Positions 9,425 to 18,577 of a stretch of 64,000 bases of DNA are shown here, in pieces. Source of the stretch: Saccharopolyspora hordei (GTDB taxonomy: Bacteria; Actinomycetota; Actinomycetes; Mycobacteriales; Pseudonocardiaceae); contig NZ_JACCFJ010000001.1 in assembly GCF_013410345.1 (NCBI RefSeq), positions 4,878,501 to 4,942,500 of the forward strand, written 5' to 3'. Positions within the stretch are counted from its first letter, which is position 1. Every line of letters starts with the position of its first letter. The notes beneath the pieces are model-generated. The model did not search any database. It was given only the letters and a program-made list of their open reading frames with translations, and was not told where the DNA came from. The position numbers and the translations under genes were made by a program.

Positions 9425-10542
9425 GCGTTGCGCTCCCAGTAAGCCGGACCCACCGGTTCGATGAAGTCGCCCTTGGCCACGAAGTAGCCGTCCTCGTCCA
9501 CCGTGATCGGCAGCTGCGGCAGCGCTCGTGTGGCCGGGCCGAAGACCGGCTTGGCGTAGGTGTTGACCACGTCGAACTGCGACTGGTGGCACGGGCACAG
9601 CAGGCGCCCGGTCTGCTGCTCGAACAGCGAGGTCGGGCAGCCCACGTGGGTGCAGATCTTCGAGTAGGCGTAGTAGTCGCCGTAGTTGAAGTCCTCCTGC
9701 CCCTTGCGCTTGATCGGCTTGCTGCCCGGGCGCAGCCGGATCAGCATGACCGGCGCGTCGCCCTTGCGCAGCGAGGTTTCCAGCTCCTCAGTGCCGCGCA
9801 TGGACTCGCGGAAGGGGTAGACCGTCTCGAAGCCGCCCGCGTCGATGTCCTCGGGGCGGACCAGCGAGACCTCGTGCTTGTTGCCGGTGTCGCGGCGCAG
9901 GTAGGTCTTCTCGCCGGTCTCCGACAGCCAGCCGGTGTGCTGGAGCGACTCCGGACCGGTGGTCGCCCACGGGTTGCGGACCAGGCCGCCGACGGCGAAC
10001 ACGCCGGCGCCGAGGCCGAACGCACCGACACCGAACCCGGCGGTCCGCTTGATCAGCGACCGGCGGGCGATGCCGCTCTTGTCACCGGCGTCGGCCAGCA
10101 GGGCGGCGGTCGTCTGGCGGTCGACCTCCTCCGAGCCGTGCCCGTCGTGGCGCTGCTGGACCGCGACCTCCTGCGGGATGAACTTCTTCTGGTACTGCAC
10201 CACGCCGATGCCGACGGCCAGGATCGCCAGGCCGAAGAAGAAGCCGACCAGCGGGTTGTACAGCGAGTAGATGAAGTGCCCGCGCTCGTCCGACGGCGGG
10301 ACGTAGTCCCACGGCCAGAAGATGAAGACCGCGATGAACGCCAGCGCCGACAGACCCGCCAGCGCGAACCAGCCCGCGACGTTCCGCTCCGCGCGACGCT
10401 CCGCGCGAGTGCCCTTGACCGGCCACTGCTCCCGGTACTCGACGAGCTCGACGTCGTCGAGCGCCAGGCCGAGCCGCATCTTCTCGTCGCGGCTCATCTC
10501 GGCCAGCTCGGCCTCCGTGTATTCCTTCTTCTGCTCACTCAT
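9421..10542 (-). CDS. qcrA: Rieske iron-sulfur subunit of cytochrome bc1 complex
   Basis: Carries the high-potential 2Fe-2S cluster that takes an electron from menaquinol. 373 residues: a cytoplasmic N-terminus rich in charged residues, three membrane helices (about 75-95, 115-135 and 180-200, the actinobacterial arrangement), then the Rieske fold with [11 protein letters not shown] and [10 protein letters not shown] near residues 300-335, giving the two Cys and two His ligands. The ATG at 10542 overlaps the qcrC stop as ATGA, which decides the start over an in-frame ATG at 10560 inside qcrC. The same ATGA coupling joins it to qcrB. Confidence 0.96.
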   Translation of the reverse strand: MSEQKKEYTEAELAEMSRDEKMRLGLALDDVELVEYREQWPVKGTRAERRAERNVAGWFALAGLSALAFIAVFIFWPWDYVPPSDERGHFIYSLYNPLVGFFFGLAILAVGIGVVQYQKKFIPQEVAVQQRHDGHGSEEVDRQTTAALLADAGDKSGIARRSLIKRTAGFGVGAFGLGAGVFAVGGLVRNPWATTGPESLQHTGWLSETGEKTYLRRDTGNKHEVSLVRPEDIDAGGFETVYPFRESMRGTEELETSLRKGDAPVMLIRLRPGSKPIKRKGQEDFNYGDYYAYSKICTHVGCPTSLFEQQTGRLLCPCHQSQFDVVNTYAKPVFGPATRALPQLPITVDEDGYFVAKGDFIEPVGPAYWERNA

Positions 10543-11345
10543 GCCCTGGCTCCGATCCACAGGGTGAGGCCGACGAGCGCGCCGATGCCCACCACCCAGG
10601 CGATGACGCCTTCCGGTCCCGGACCATAACCACCGAGGTCGTTGCCGCCGGGGTTGTTGTTCCCGTTGGTGACGGACTTGACGTAGGCGATGATGTCCTT
10701 CTTCTCCTCCGGGGTGAGCTGCCGGTCCGAGAACTTCGGCATGTTCTGCGGCCCGGTGAGCATCGCCTCGTAGATGTCCTGCTCGGTCGACCCGTGCAGG
10801 TTGGGCGCGAACTTGCCGGAGGACATCGCGATGCCGCGCCCGGTGAAGTTGTGGCAGGACGCGCAGTTCAGCCGGAACAGCTCAGCGCCGCGCGCGGGGT
10901 TCTCGCCCCGCAGCGCCTCGCCGGTCTGCTTCGGCGACTCGGGTCCGCCACCGTAGGTCTGCACGTACGCGCTCAGCGCGTCGATCTCCTCGGGGGTGAA
11001 CTTCGGCGGCTTGCGCATCGCCTGCGCCTCCTGCCGCACCATCGGCATCCGGCCCGTGGAGACCTGGAAGTGCACGGCGGCTTCGCCGACGCCCACCAGG
11101 CTCGGTCCGCGGTCCTGGACGCCCTGCAGGTTGGCGCCGTGGCAGCTGATGCAGGCGTTGTTGTAGAGCTGCTCGCCCTGCCTCACCAGAGCCGGCTCCG
11201 CAGCGGCCTGCGCGGTCTGCGGCTCGGGAGTCACGACGGTGTACAGCCCACCGGCACCCACCAGCGCGATGCCCAGCGCCAGTACACCGGAGATCCGCCG
11301 CTTGAGCTTCGAGCCCGCGCGGTTCCGTTTCTTGTTGGTGGTCAT
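10539..11345 (-). CDS. qcrC: Dihaem cytochrome c subunit of cytochrome bc1 complex
   Basis: Actinobacterial cytochrome cc, which replaces both cytochrome c1 and soluble cytochrome c and delivers electrons directly to oxidase subunit II. 268 residues: basic N-terminus ([14 protein letters not shown]), one membrane helix (~18-40), two extracytoplasmic haem c sites (CISCH and CASCH) about 100 residues apart, and a C-terminal membrane helix ending at the stop. Methionine-rich segments ([17 protein letters not shown]) could supply axial ligands. Lies 88 bp downstream of ctaE on the same strand. Confidence 0.96.
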   Translation of the reverse strand: MTTNKKRNRAGSKLKRRISGVLALGIALVGAGGLYTVVTPEPQTAQAAAEPALVRQGEQLYNNACISCHGANLQGVQDRGPSLVGVGEAAVHFQVSTGRMPMVRQEAQAMRKPPKFTPEEIDALSAYVQTYGGGPESPKQTGEALRGENPARGAELFRLNCASCHNFTGRGIAMSSGKFAPNLHGSTEQDIYEAMLTGPQNMPKFSDRQLTPEEKKDIIAYVKSVTNGNNNPGGNDLGGYGPGPEGVIAWVVGIGALVGLTLWIGARA

Positions 11346-11433
11346 GAGTGCGGCAACCCTTGCTGTCCGGTTCGGGGTGTTCGGTTTCGACCTCGTTCGG
11401 GGGTGCCGAGCGGGACCGCCCGGCTCCTCGCCA

Positions 11434-12036
11434 TCACGGGACGAGGTAGATCACGGCGAACAGGCCGATCCACACGATGTCGACGAAGTGCCAGTAGTAC
11501 GACACGACGATGGCGGCGATGGCCTGAGCGGGGGTGAACTTGCTCATCTTCGTCCTGATGATCAGGAAGACGAAGGCGATCAGCCCACCGATGACGTGCA
11601 GCCCGTGGAAACCGGTCGTCATGTAGAAGACGGTCCCGTAGGCCGACGACGCGATCGTGGTCCCGTGCTCGACGACCAGCTGGAAGTACTCACCCGCCTG
11701 ACCGAGCACGAAGATCGTGCCCATGACCAGCGTGATGACGTACCAGCGGCGCAGGCCGAAGACGTCTCCCCGCTCCGCCGCGAACACGCCCCACTGGCAC
11801 GTGAACGAGGACGCCACCAGGATGATCGTGAACGGGAGGGCGTACGGGAGGTTCAGGTGGGTGGGCGGTGGCGGCCACGGGCCCTCGTTCTGCGCCTTCA
11901 CCGTGAAGAACATGGCGAAGAGCCCAGCGAAGAACATCAGCTCGCTGGCCAACCAAACGATGGTGCCCACGCTGACCATGTTCGGCCGGTTCAGCGAGTG
12001 CACGCGTTGACTGATAGAGGGCGCTGCCGTTGTCAC
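11434..12036 (-). CDS. ctaE: Cytochrome c oxidase subunit III
   Basis: Integral membrane subunit of the aa3 oxidase. 200 residues with five membrane helices, the short actinobacterial form. The family motifs [29 protein letters not shown] and FHGLHVIGG are present, and the C-terminus ends [25 protein letters not shown]. First gene of the ctaE-qcrCAB cluster, so oxidase and bc1 subunits are co-expressed, consistent with their known supercomplex. Start taken as the GTG at 12036, 7 nt after CATAAT (12044-12049). The in-frame ATG at 12045 is built from the last bases of that hexamer and has no Shine-Dalgarno. Confidence 0.95.
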   Translation of the reverse strand: MTTAAPSISQRVHSLNRPNMVSVGTIVWLASELMFFAGLFAMFFTVKAQNEGPWPPPPTHLNLPYALPFTIILVASSFTCQWGVFAAERGDVFGLRRWYVITLVMGTIFVLGQAGEYFQLVVEHGTTIASSAYGTVFYMTTGFHGLHVIGGLIAFVFLIIRTKMSKFTPAQAIAAIVVSYYWHFVDIVWIGLFAVIYLVP

Positions 12037-12043
12037 GCGACGC

Positions 12044-12049
12044 ATTATG
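12044..12049 (-). promoter_or_regulatory. -10 element of ctaE-qcrCAB (leaderless type)
   Basis: CATAAT on the minus strand, 7 nt before the ctaE GTG; no convincing -35. The spacing puts the first transcribed base at or next to the start codon. Confidence 0.5.
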
Positions 12050-12131
12050 TCTTGCGACTTTTCCGCTCGCGCCTTCGGGTCCACCTGGTCGGCCCCGGGG
12101 TGATCGGATCGCAACCCGGAGGTGACGCACC

Positions 12132-12578
12132 GTGAAAGGCACCCTCGCCCGCTGGGCCGCCCGACTGACCGGCCGCGGGACCGGCGGCAAGCCCGCCACC
12201 AGCATCGATGACCCGGCTCTCCGCATCGTGGTGATCGCCTACGACGAGACCGAGGCGGCCTCGTCCGCGTTAGCCCGAGCGGAGGAGTGGGAGGCCGCAC
12301 GACCTGCGGTGCTGCGCCACCACCTGGCGCTGCCCGACCGGTCGGTCGAGCCGGCTCGCGAGCTGCTGGCCGCCGACGGCTGGGAGCTGCGGCCCGGCGG
12401 GCGCGGCGCGGAGCTCGCCGACGCCGGGCTGACCCCGCTGGTCGCCCTCCGTGTTCAGCATCTCGATGCGTTGCATTGCTCACAGGAGAGCTCGCGGATG
12501 GCCGGCCTCGCCCAGCGGCACGGCGGCCAGGTCTTCGGGTGGGACGCGCTGCAGCCCGGTCCGGGCGCGTCGAGCTGA
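12132..12578 (+). CDS. Conserved hypothetical protein, possibly RraB-like
   Basis: 148 residues, no signal peptide or membrane helix. A basic N-terminus ([15 protein letters not shown]) precedes an alpha/beta-looking region ([20 protein letters not shown]) and a C-terminal part with GWELRPGG and [19 protein letters not shown]. The C-terminal pattern (helix, RHGG, GWD) resembles the RraB ribonuclease-E-inhibitor fold by eye only; treat the function as unknown. GTG start with GGAGG nine bases upstream. Divergent from ctaE and 113 bp ahead of the receiver-like gene, with which it could be cotranscribed. Confidence 0.6.
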   Translation: MKGTLARWAARLTGRGTGGKPATSIDDPALRIVVIAYDETEAASSALARAEEWEAARPAVLRHHLALPDRSVEPARELLAADGWELRPGGRGAELADAGLTPLVALRVQHLDALHCSQESSRMAGLAQRHGGQVFGWDALQPGPGASS

Positions 12579-12691
12579 TCGATTTCGGCCGGGCGACTAC
12601 TGCCGATGCCGGTCCGGCCGATAGCATCCGGGGTGAGTTCGCGATCGCCAGGCCACCGCCGGGGCGTCCCGCAGACACTGAGGAGCCGTCG

Positions 12692-13099
12692 ATGAGCGCA
12701 CCGACCACCACCGTTCTCGTGTTCAGCCACCGCCCCGAGGTCCGGGAGGCGATCATCACAGCGATCGGTCGGCGCCCGGCCCCGGACCTGGGCCGCGTGA
12801 CCTACGTCGAGGCGGGCACCGTCGCGGACGTCATCAGCGAGGTCGACGCGGGCCGTCCGGACCTGCTCGTCCTGGACGGCGAGGCGCAGCCCACCGGCGG
12901 CATGGGCGTGTCCCGGCAGCTGAAGAACGAGATCGACGACTGCCCGCCGGTGGTCGTCGCGGTCCGCCGCAAGGACGACCGGTGGCTGGCCACCTGGTCG
13001 CAGGCGGACGCGGTGCTGGTGCACCCCCTCGACCCGCTGGCCGCGGCCGAGACCGTCGCCGAGGTGCTGCGCACCCGCGGCAAGCCGGTCCCGGCCTGA
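12692..13099 (+). CDS. Stand-alone receiver-like protein with degenerate phosphorylation pocket
   Basis: 135 residues with the layout of a CheY-like domain: [14 protein letters not shown] (beta1), [15 protein letters not shown] (beta3) and AVLVHPLDP (beta5). The beta3 Asp is present, but the Mg-binding acidic pair after beta1 is replaced by Ser-His and the invariant Lys before Pro by His. It is thus likely a pseudo-receiver acting by protein contact rather than phosphotransfer. No DNA-binding domain follows. Start at 12692: AGGAG at 12681-12685, 6 nt spacing. Neighbours are respiratory and trp genes; no kinase nearby. Confidence 0.7.
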   Translation: MSAPTTTVLVFSHRPEVREAIITAIGRRPAPDLGRVTYVEAGTVADVISEVDAGRPDLLVLDGEAQPTGGMGVSRQLKNEIDDCPPVVVAVRRKDDRWLATWSQADAVLVHPLDPLAAAETVAEVLRTRGKPVPA

Positions 13100-13224
13100 G
13101 CAGACGCTCCCCGCGGCCCGCGCCAGGCACCGACCGTCCGCGGCGGGTCCTCGGGGCTCTCCTCCCGCCTGCGCTCCCCCGCACTCGTGGGTGGCTCGGG
13201 GACCCCTCCGGGCGGCCACCTACG

Positions 13225-13230
13225 TAGAGT
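13225..13230 (+). promoter_or_regulatory. Probable -10 element of trpD
   Basis: TAGAGT 33 bp ahead of the trpD GTG, in a 164-bp gap with no coding signal. GGAG at 13253-13256 provides the ribosome site. Confidence 0.4.
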
Positions 13231-13263
13231 GAGTCCGAACGAGCACGAGCACGGAGAAGAAGC

Positions 13264-14319
13264 GTGGGAACCATGGCGGGAAGTTGGGCGGGACTGCTGG
13301 GCAGCCTGGTCGCGGGTGAGGACCTGTCCGCGGAGGACACCGCCTGGGCCATGGACCTCATCATGTCCGGGGAGGCGACCCCGGCGCGGGTGGCGGCGTT
13401 CGTCGTCGCGCTGCGCGCCAAGGGCGAGACGCCGACCGAGATCCGCGGCATGGCCGACGCCATGCTCGCCCACGCCCGCAAGCTCGACATCGCGCAGCGC
13501 GCTGTGGACATCGTCGGCACCGGGGGCGACCGCTCCGGCAGCGTGAACATCTCCACCATGGCGTCGATCGTGCTCGCCGCCTCCGGCACCACCGTGGTCA
13601 AGCACGGCAACCGGGCCGCCTCCTCCAAGTGCGGCACCGCCGACGTGCTGGAGGAGCTGGGCGTGGCCATCGACCTGCCGCCGGAGGGCGTGCGCCGCTG
13701 CGTCGAGGCCGTCGGCATCGGGTTCTGCTTCGCGCCGGTGTTCCACCCGGGCTTCAAGCACGCCGGCGGTCCGCGCCGCGAGATCGGCATCCCGACCGCG
13801 TTCAACCTGCTGGGACCGCTGACCAACCCGGCGCGCCCGGTGGCCGGGCTGATCGGTTGCGCCGACCGCCGGATGGCGCCCGTGGTGGCCGAGGTGTTCG
13901 CCGCCCGCGGCGCGTCGGCGCTGGTGGTGCGCGGCGACGACGGCATGGACGAGATCACCACCACCACGGCCAGCACGGTGTGGGTGGCGCACGACGGGAC
14001 GGTGCACGAGACCCGCGTCGACCCCCAGGACCTCGGCATCGCCTACGCCCGCCCGGAGGACCTGCGGGGCGGCGACGCCACGGTGAACGCCCAGGCCGTC
14101 CACGACCTCCTGGCGGGCACCAAGGGCCCGGTGCGCGACGCCGTGCTGCTCAACGCGGCCGGGGCGCTGGTGGCCCACGAGGGGCCGGGAGAGGACCTCA
14201 CCGGCCAGCTCCGGGCCGCGCTGGACCGGGTGGCCGAGGCCGTCGACTCCGGCGCCGCAGCGCAGCTGCTGAGCCGCTGGGCGACCCGCTCCAGCGCGCT
14301 CAAGGCCGAGCTGGGCTGA
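13264..14319 (+). CDS. trpD: Anthranilate phosphoribosyltransferase
   Basis: Second step of tryptophan synthesis: anthranilate plus PRPP gives phosphoribosyl-anthranilate. 351 residues. The glycine-rich PRPP site [14 protein letters not shown] (~85-98), [18 protein letters not shown] (~115) and the Mg-binding DDGMDE (~226) are intact. The helical N-terminal domain ([20 protein letters not shown]) is also normal. Start at GTG 13264 because GGAG lies 7 nt upstream; the ATG at 13273 would leave 16 nt. Lies apart from other trp genes, as in mycobacteria, beside ctaE. Runs convergent with the AsnC-like gene. Confidence 0.97.
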   Translation: MGTMAGSWAGLLGSLVAGEDLSAEDTAWAMDLIMSGEATPARVAAFVVALRAKGETPTEIRGMADAMLAHARKLDIAQRAVDIVGTGGDRSGSVNISTMASIVLAASGTTVVKHGNRAASSKCGTADVLEELGVAIDLPPEGVRRCVEAVGIGFCFAPVFHPGFKHAGGPRREIGIPTAFNLLGPLTNPARPVAGLIGCADRRMAPVVAEVFAARGASALVVRGDDGMDEITTTTASTVWVAHDGTVHETRVDPQDLGIAYARPEDLRGGDATVNAQAVHDLLAGTKGPVRDAVLLNAAGALVAHEGPGEDLTGQLRAALDRVAEAVDSGAAAQLLSRWATRSSALKAELG

Positions 14320-14337
14320 CCGGCCCGCCGCGCGGGC

Positions 14338-14622
14338 TCACTCCTCCTCGAGGCCGATGGCGAACGCCGCTTCCTCGTCGCGCCGGGAGTAGGAGCGGAA
14401 GGCGATGTGGGTGTCGGTGTCCAGCACCCCCGCCACCTTGTTGATCCGGCCCGGGACGATGTCGGCCAGGTCCTCGTGGCGGCGGACCCGCAGCATCGCG
14501 ATCAGGTCGACGTCGCCGGCGCAGGAGTAGACCTCGTCGACCCCGTCGATGTCGGCGATCTCCTGGGCCGCCTCGGTGAGGCGGTCGGCGGCGGTCTGGA
14601 TCAGCACGATCGCGGTGATCAC
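14338..14622 (-). CDS. Stand-alone Lrp/AsnC ligand-binding (RAM) domain protein
   Basis: 94 residues consisting only of the AsnC-type effector-binding domain: TAIVLIQTAADRLTEAAQEI, GVDEVYSCAGDVDLIAMLRV and VAGVLDTDTHIAFRSYSR. The HTH half of Lrp is missing, so it cannot bind DNA by itself. Such proteins form oligomers that bind amino acids. Its place beside trpD suggests an amino-acid sensing role, which is inference. GTG start with GGAGG 7 nt upstream (decides against upstream ATG 14655). Acidic C-terminus (GLEEE). Confidence 0.8.
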   Translation of the reverse strand: MITAIVLIQTAADRLTEAAQEIADIDGVDEVYSCAGDVDLIAMLRVRRHEDLADIVPGRINKVAGVLDTDTHIAFRSYSRRDEEAAFAIGLEEE

Positions 14623-14713
14623 GGGCGAACCTCCTGCAGGGCCTGGGTGCGTCAACCGATGCTAGACGACCGGTCCTCCGGGCAGCAGCCGTGATCCCCC
14701 CGGCGTGCGCGCA

Positions 14714-14753
14714 GCAGGAGGCCCCCGAGCCGCGGGACTCGGGGGCCTCCTGC
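14714..14753 (-). terminator. Terminator of ctaC-ctaF
   Basis: Perfect 16-bp stem (14714-14729 with 14738-14753) with 8-nt loop, 12 bp past the ctaF stop. Confidence 0.75.
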
Positions 14754-14764
14754 GCAGTCGTTCC

Positions 14765-15163
14765 TCAGTGGTGGCCGGGGCCGGTGTGGTACTCGAACAC
14801 CAGCCCGGCGACCATGATCAGCACGAAGCCGACGGCCAGCACGATCATCCAGGCGTGGAAGAACGCCAGGGAGATGCCGGCGAAGGCCGCGGCCGCCGCC
14901 AGGCCGGCCGGCCAGTAGCTGCCGGGGCTGAAGAAGCCCAGCTCGCCGGCGCCGTCGCTGATCTCCGCGTCCGGGTTGTCCTCGGGACGCTGCTCGATGC
15001 GGCGCGCCACGAAGGAGAAGTAGCTGCCGATGATCAGCGACAGACCGCCGACCAGGATCAGCGCCACGGTACCCACCGGCTCCTTGGCCCAGACCCCGTA
15101 CACGACCGCGGACAGGAAGAAGAAAACGGTGATGATGTTGAAGATCCGAGCTTCGATCTTCAT
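14765..15163 (-). CDS. ctaF: Cytochrome c oxidase subunit IV (actinobacterial type)
   Basis: Small membrane subunit of the aa3 oxidase, specific to Actinobacteria. 132 residues, four membrane helices in two pairs separated by a charged loop (ARRIEQRPEDNPDAEISDGAGE). The N-terminus MKIEARIFNIITVFFF matches the family. 42 bp downstream of ctaC, GAGG five bases before the ATG; clearly in the ctaC operon. The His-rich end (HTGPGHH) is common in this family. Confidence 0.93.
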   Translation of the reverse strand: MKIEARIFNIITVFFFLSAVVYGVWAKEPVGTVALILVGGLSLIIGSYFSFVARRIEQRPEDNPDAEISDGAGELGFFSPGSYWPAGLAAAAAFAGISLAFFHAWMIVLAVGFVLIMVAGLVFEYHTGPGHH

Positions 15164-15205
15164 GGAGTCCTCGCTCTCACGCCGTACGCCCTGTCGAGGG
15201 CACCG

Positions 15206-16138
15206 CTACTTGGTCCCGACCTGCTGACCGGAGGGTGCTCCGCCGGTGCGTTCGGTGTTGAACGGAACGCCGGTCACCGCGTACGGCTCGCACAGCTCAC
15301 CGCAGTCGGCGCGCTCCTCGCCCAGCTGGGTGAGCGCCTCGGCCGCCGTGTAGGGCTGGCCGGTCTGCGGGTTGACCTGCGTGCGCAGCTGCATGTACCG
15401 GTCGAACTTGTCCGGGGACAGCGCCCGGACCTCGAAGTTCATCATCGCGTGGTAGGTGCCGCAGAGCTCGGCGCAACGGCCGACGAACGCGCCCTCCCGC
15501 TCGATGGTGTTCTGGAAGACGTCGTCCTGGTTGTTCTTCTCCGGGTGCGGGAAGGTGTCCCGCTTGAAGTGGAACTCGGGGACGAAGAACGAGTGGATGA
15601 CGTCGGTGGAGCGCAGGTGGTACTCGATGCGCTCCCCGGTCGGCAGGACCAGCAGCGGGATCTCGCTGCTGCTGCCGACGGTGCGCACCGGCTGCCCGTC
15701 CGGCGTCGTGTACTCGGGGTAGTTGAACTCCCAGTTCCACTGGTACGAGATCACGTTGACCTTCTGGTCCGGGCTCGCCGGCTTGGCCAGCACGTAGTTC
15801 TGCGTGACCGCCGTGAAGTAGAACAGCACGACCACCAGCACGAACGGGATGGCGGTGTAGATCATCTCCAGCGGCAGGTTGTACTGGAACTGCCGCGGGA
15901 GCTCCTCGTCACCCTTCTTCTTGCGGTGGAAGGCGACCGACCAGAAGATCAGCCCCCACACGATCACACCCACCGCGAGTGCCGCGATGACCGACCAGGT
16001 CCACAGGGTCCGCATCGACTCGGCCTGCGGGGTGACACCCTCCGGCCAGCCGAACCGCAGGACCTCATCGGTCGTGCAACCCGTGGCCGCGACACCAACC
16101 AGGCCGATCAGCCCAGCGACTTTGACCAGCCGTGGCAC
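15206..16138 (-). CDS. ctaC: Cytochrome c oxidase subunit II, lipoprotein
   Basis: Binds the CuA centre that receives electrons from cytochrome cc. 310 residues: lipoprotein signal with lipobox VAATGC (~residue 20), two membrane helices (~45-70 and ~95-120), then the cupredoxin domain with the CuA motif CAELCGTYHAMM near 245 and upstream His in IHSFFVPEF. The GTG at 16138 (VPRLVKVAG) is chosen because AAGGAGG lies 8 nt upstream. A minus-strand TAGGCT at 16263-16268 suggests a ~115-nt leader. Divergent from asnB, as in M. tuberculosis Rv2200c/Rv2201. Subunit I (ctaD) is not in the window. Confidence 0.95.
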   Translation of the reverse strand: MPRLVKVAGLIGLVGVAATGCTTDEVLRFGWPEGVTPQAESMRTLWTWSVIAALAVGVIVWGLIFWSVAFHRKKKGDEELPRQFQYNLPLEMIYTAIPFVLVVVLFYFTAVTQNYVLAKPASPDQKVNVISYQWNWEFNYPEYTTPDGQPVRTVGSSSEIPLLVLPTGERIEYHLRSTDVIHSFFVPEFHFKRDTFPHPEKNNQDDVFQNTIEREGAFVGRCAELCGTYHAMMNFEVRALSPDKFDRYMQLRTQVNPQTGQPYTAAEALTQLGEERADCGELCEPYAVTGVPFNTERTGGAPSGQQVGTK

Positions 16139-16504
16139 TCGGGTCCCCTCCTTCAGGCCCACTGCGCGACGCCTCCTCGTGCAAAACTCACCGGTGCGGC
16201 CGGGTGATCCGCGTCCGGTCCGGTGACCGGACCGCCGGACCTGCCGCCGGAATCCTGCGCAGAGCCTAGCCCAGGTGTAGCCGCGATACTGCTCCGGGGG
16301 CGTCGATCGCCTCGCTCGTTCGCGCGACCGGTCGCGGAGCGCGACGCCGGACCCCCTCTCGGCTGCGACGTCACGACCGCGCACGCACCCCGGCGCGTGC
16401 GCGCGGCCACGTGCGTGCGCCACGCGGGCGGGCGGCATACTGGGGCGAGCCCCCAGGGGGAGGCACCAGACGACATCGCCGACTCGAAGAGGTGCACCAG
16501 ACGC
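16139..16504. other. Divergent ctaC/asnB intergenic region
   Basis: 366 bp without a gene. It holds a candidate minus-strand -10 (TAGGCT, 16263-16268) for ctaC and a plus-strand CATACT (16436-16441) for asnB, followed by a CCCCCAGGGGG mini-hairpin in the asnB leader. A 7-bp GGTCCGG/CCGGACC hairpin sits near 16217-16233 in the ctaC leader. No known operator was recognised. Confidence 0.4.
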
Positions 16505-18433
16505 GTGTGCGGCCTGCTTGGACTGATCTGTCCCACGGAAGAGAACGCCGGATTCGCGGTGAACGCGGTGGCCAACGCGCTGCCGTGCCAGCGACACCGG
16601 GGTCCGGACGAGAGTGACACCTGGCACGGCGGTGAGGTCGTCTTCGGCTTCAACCGGCTGTCGATCATCGACCTGGAGCACTCGCACCAGCCGTTGACCT
16701 GGGGTCCTCCGGAAGCCCCGCAGCGCTACACCATCAACTTCAACGGTGAGATCTACAACTACCTCGAGCTGCGCGCGGAGCTGATCGAGCGCTTCGGCGC
16801 CCGGTTCAGCACCGACGGCGACACCGAGGTGATCGTCGCCGCCTACCACTACCTCGGCACATCCATGGTCGGGCGGCTGCGCGGCATGTTCGCGTTCCTG
16901 GTCTGGGACAACGAGCGCCGGGTGCTCTTCGGCGCGCGCGACCCGTTCGGCATCAAGCCGCTGTTCTACGCCAGCGGCCCGGGCGGCACCGCCTTCTCCA
17001 GCGAGAAGAAGAGCCTGCTGAACCTGACCAACACGCTGCGCATCGCCGAGGAGCTGGACCACAAGGCGATGCAGCACTACCTGCAGCTGCAGTACGTGCC
17101 GGAGCCGGAGACGCTGCACCGCCAGATCCGCCGCATCGAGTCGGGCACCTCGTTCACCGTGTCCCCCGGCGGCCAGCTGGTCACCGAGCGCTACTTCCAG
17201 CCGAACTTCCGCCCCCGGCCGGTCAACACCGACGCCGACGCGCGGCGGCTGCACAACGAGATCGTCGAGGTGATGCGCGACTCGGTCGCCAAGCACATGC
17301 GCGCCGACGTGACCGTCGGGGCGTTCCTGTCCGGCGGCATCGACTCCACCGCGATCGCCGCGCTGGCCAAGGAGCACAACCCGAACCTGATCACCTTCAC
17401 CACCGGGTTCGAGCGGCAGGGCTACTCGGAGATCGACGTGGCCGCCGAGTCGGCCGCGGCGATCGGGGTCAAGCACGTGGTCCGCACCGTCTCCGCCGAG
17501 GAGATGATGGAGGCGCTGCCGCTGATCGTCTGGTACCTGGACGACCCGGTGGCCGACCCGGCGCTGGTGCCGCTGTGGTTCATCGCCCGCGAGGCGCGCC
17601 AGCACGTCAAGGTGGTGCTCTCCGGTGAGGGCTCCGACGAGCTGTTCGGCGGCTACACCATCTACCGCGAGCCGCTGTCGCTGGCGCCGTTCGAGAAGGT
17701 GCCCGGCGCGCTGCGCAAGGCGATGGGCAAGGTCTCCACGGCGATCCCGGAGGGCGTGCGCGGCAAGGACCTGCTGCGCCGCGGCGCGCTGAGCCTGGAG
17801 GACCGCTACTACGGCAACGCGCGGATCTTCCGGGACGACCAGCTGCGCACCGTGATGCGCAGCTTCGACCCGGGCGTGTCGCACCGGGACATCACCGCGG
17901 GCCCGTACCGGCAGTCGGCGGGCTGGGACCCGGTGACCCGGATGCAGCACGTGGACCTGTTCACCTGGCTGCGCGGCGACATCCTGGTCAAGGCGGACAA
18001 GATGACCATGGCCAACTCGCTGGAGCTGCGCGTGCCGTTCCTGGACCCGGAGGTCTTCCGGGTGGCCAGCTCGATCCCGCTCGAGCAGAAGATCACCAAG
18101 GAGACCACGAAGCACGCGCTGCGCCAGGCGATGCACCAGGTGGTCCCGGCGCACGTGCTCAACCGTCGCAAGCTGGGCTTCCCGGTGCCGATCAGGCACT
18201 GGCTGCGCGACGAGATGCACGACTGGGCGCGCAACATCATCCAGCAGTCCCAGACCGACCACCTGCTGGACCGCTCCGCGATCCTCCAGCTGCTGGAGGA
18301 GCACCGCTCCGGCGTGCTGGACCACAGCCGCCGCCTGTGGGCGCTGCTGGTGTTCATGCTCTGGCACGGGATCTTCATCGAGGGGCGCCTGTCGCCCGAG
18401 GTCCCGGAGCCGCACTACCCGGTCCGCCTCTGA
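16505..18433 (+). CDS. asnB: Glutamine-hydrolysing asparagine synthetase
   Basis: Makes asparagine from aspartate, glutamine and ATP. 642 residues. The GTG start is fixed by the next codon, Cys2 (VCGLLGLI), which becomes the N-terminal nucleophile of the class II glutaminase domain; HRGPDESD and NFNGEIYNY follow. The synthetase half has the PP-loop FLSGGIDSTAIAALA (~280), SGEGSDELFGGY (~375) and a C-terminal NRRKLGFPVPI. Members of this group also amidate cell-wall or other acids, so asparagine as product is inferred from family and synteny with Rv2201. Shine-Dalgarno weak (GAGG 12 nt upstream). Confidence 0.93.
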   Translation: MCGLLGLICPTEENAGFAVNAVANALPCQRHRGPDESDTWHGGEVVFGFNRLSIIDLEHSHQPLTWGPPEAPQRYTINFNGEIYNYLELRAELIERFGARFSTDGDTEVIVAAYHYLGTSMVGRLRGMFAFLVWDNERRVLFGARDPFGIKPLFYASGPGGTAFSSEKKSLLNLTNTLRIAEELDHKAMQHYLQLQYVPEPETLHRQIRRIESGTSFTVSPGGQLVTERYFQPNFRPRPVNTDADARRLHNEIVEVMRDSVAKHMRADVTVGAFLSGGIDSTAIAALAKEHNPNLITFTTGFERQGYSEIDVAAESAAAIGVKHVVRTVSAEEMMEALPLIVWYLDDPVADPALVPLWFIAREARQHVKVVLSGEGSDELFGGYTIYREPLSLAPFEKVPGALRKAMGKVSTAIPEGVRGKDLLRRGALSLEDRYYGNARIFRDDQLRTVMRSFDPGVSHRDITAGPYRQSAGWDPVTRMQHVDLFTWLRGDILVKADKMTMANSLELRVPFLDPEVFRVASSIPLEQKITKETTKHALRQAMHQVVPAHVLNRRKLGFPVPIRHWLRDEMHDWARNIIQQSQTDHLLDRSAILQLLEEHRSGVLDHSRRLWALLVFMLWHGIFIEGRLSPEVPEPHYPVRL

Positions 18434-18450
18434 CGCTGACGCACGCGAAC

Positions 18451-18480
18451 GGCCCGTTCACCTCCCGAGGTGGGCGGGCC
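18451..18480 (+). terminator. asnB terminator hairpin
   Basis: 13-bp stem with two G-U pairs (18451-18463 with 18468-18480) and a 4-nt loop, 17 bp after the stop. Confidence 0.7.
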
Positions 18481-18526
18481 CGGGACTCGGCGTGCTTCGA
18501 CTCACGGAGGTCCGCAGCATGAGCGT

Positions 18527-18568
18527 CGTGAGTGCGGAAGCCGGTTGCAGGCGGCTTCCGCACTCACG
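18527..18568. repeat. Dispersed palindromic element, copy 1
   Basis: Perfect 16-bp inverted repeat (18527-18542 with 18553-18568), loop GGTTGCAGGC. It recurs in reverse orientation at 33508-33549 with only 3 differences in 42 bases. Both copies sit between convergent gene ends, here asnB and the M23 gene, so a terminator role is likely. Confidence 0.8.
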
Positions 18569-18577
18569 AGCGGGGCG

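Noticed and set aside
12037..12045. ATG at 12045 as ctaE start
   Set aside because: It overlaps the CATAAT hexamer and lacks a ribosome site; the GTG at 12036 fits the leaderless geometry seen across the window. The two choices differ by three residues.
15206..18415. A 1069-codon minus-strand frame ending in ctaC
   Set aside because: Only its last 310 codons are ctaC. The rest is antisense to asnB, and the real start is set by AAGGAGG upstream of the GTG at 16138.
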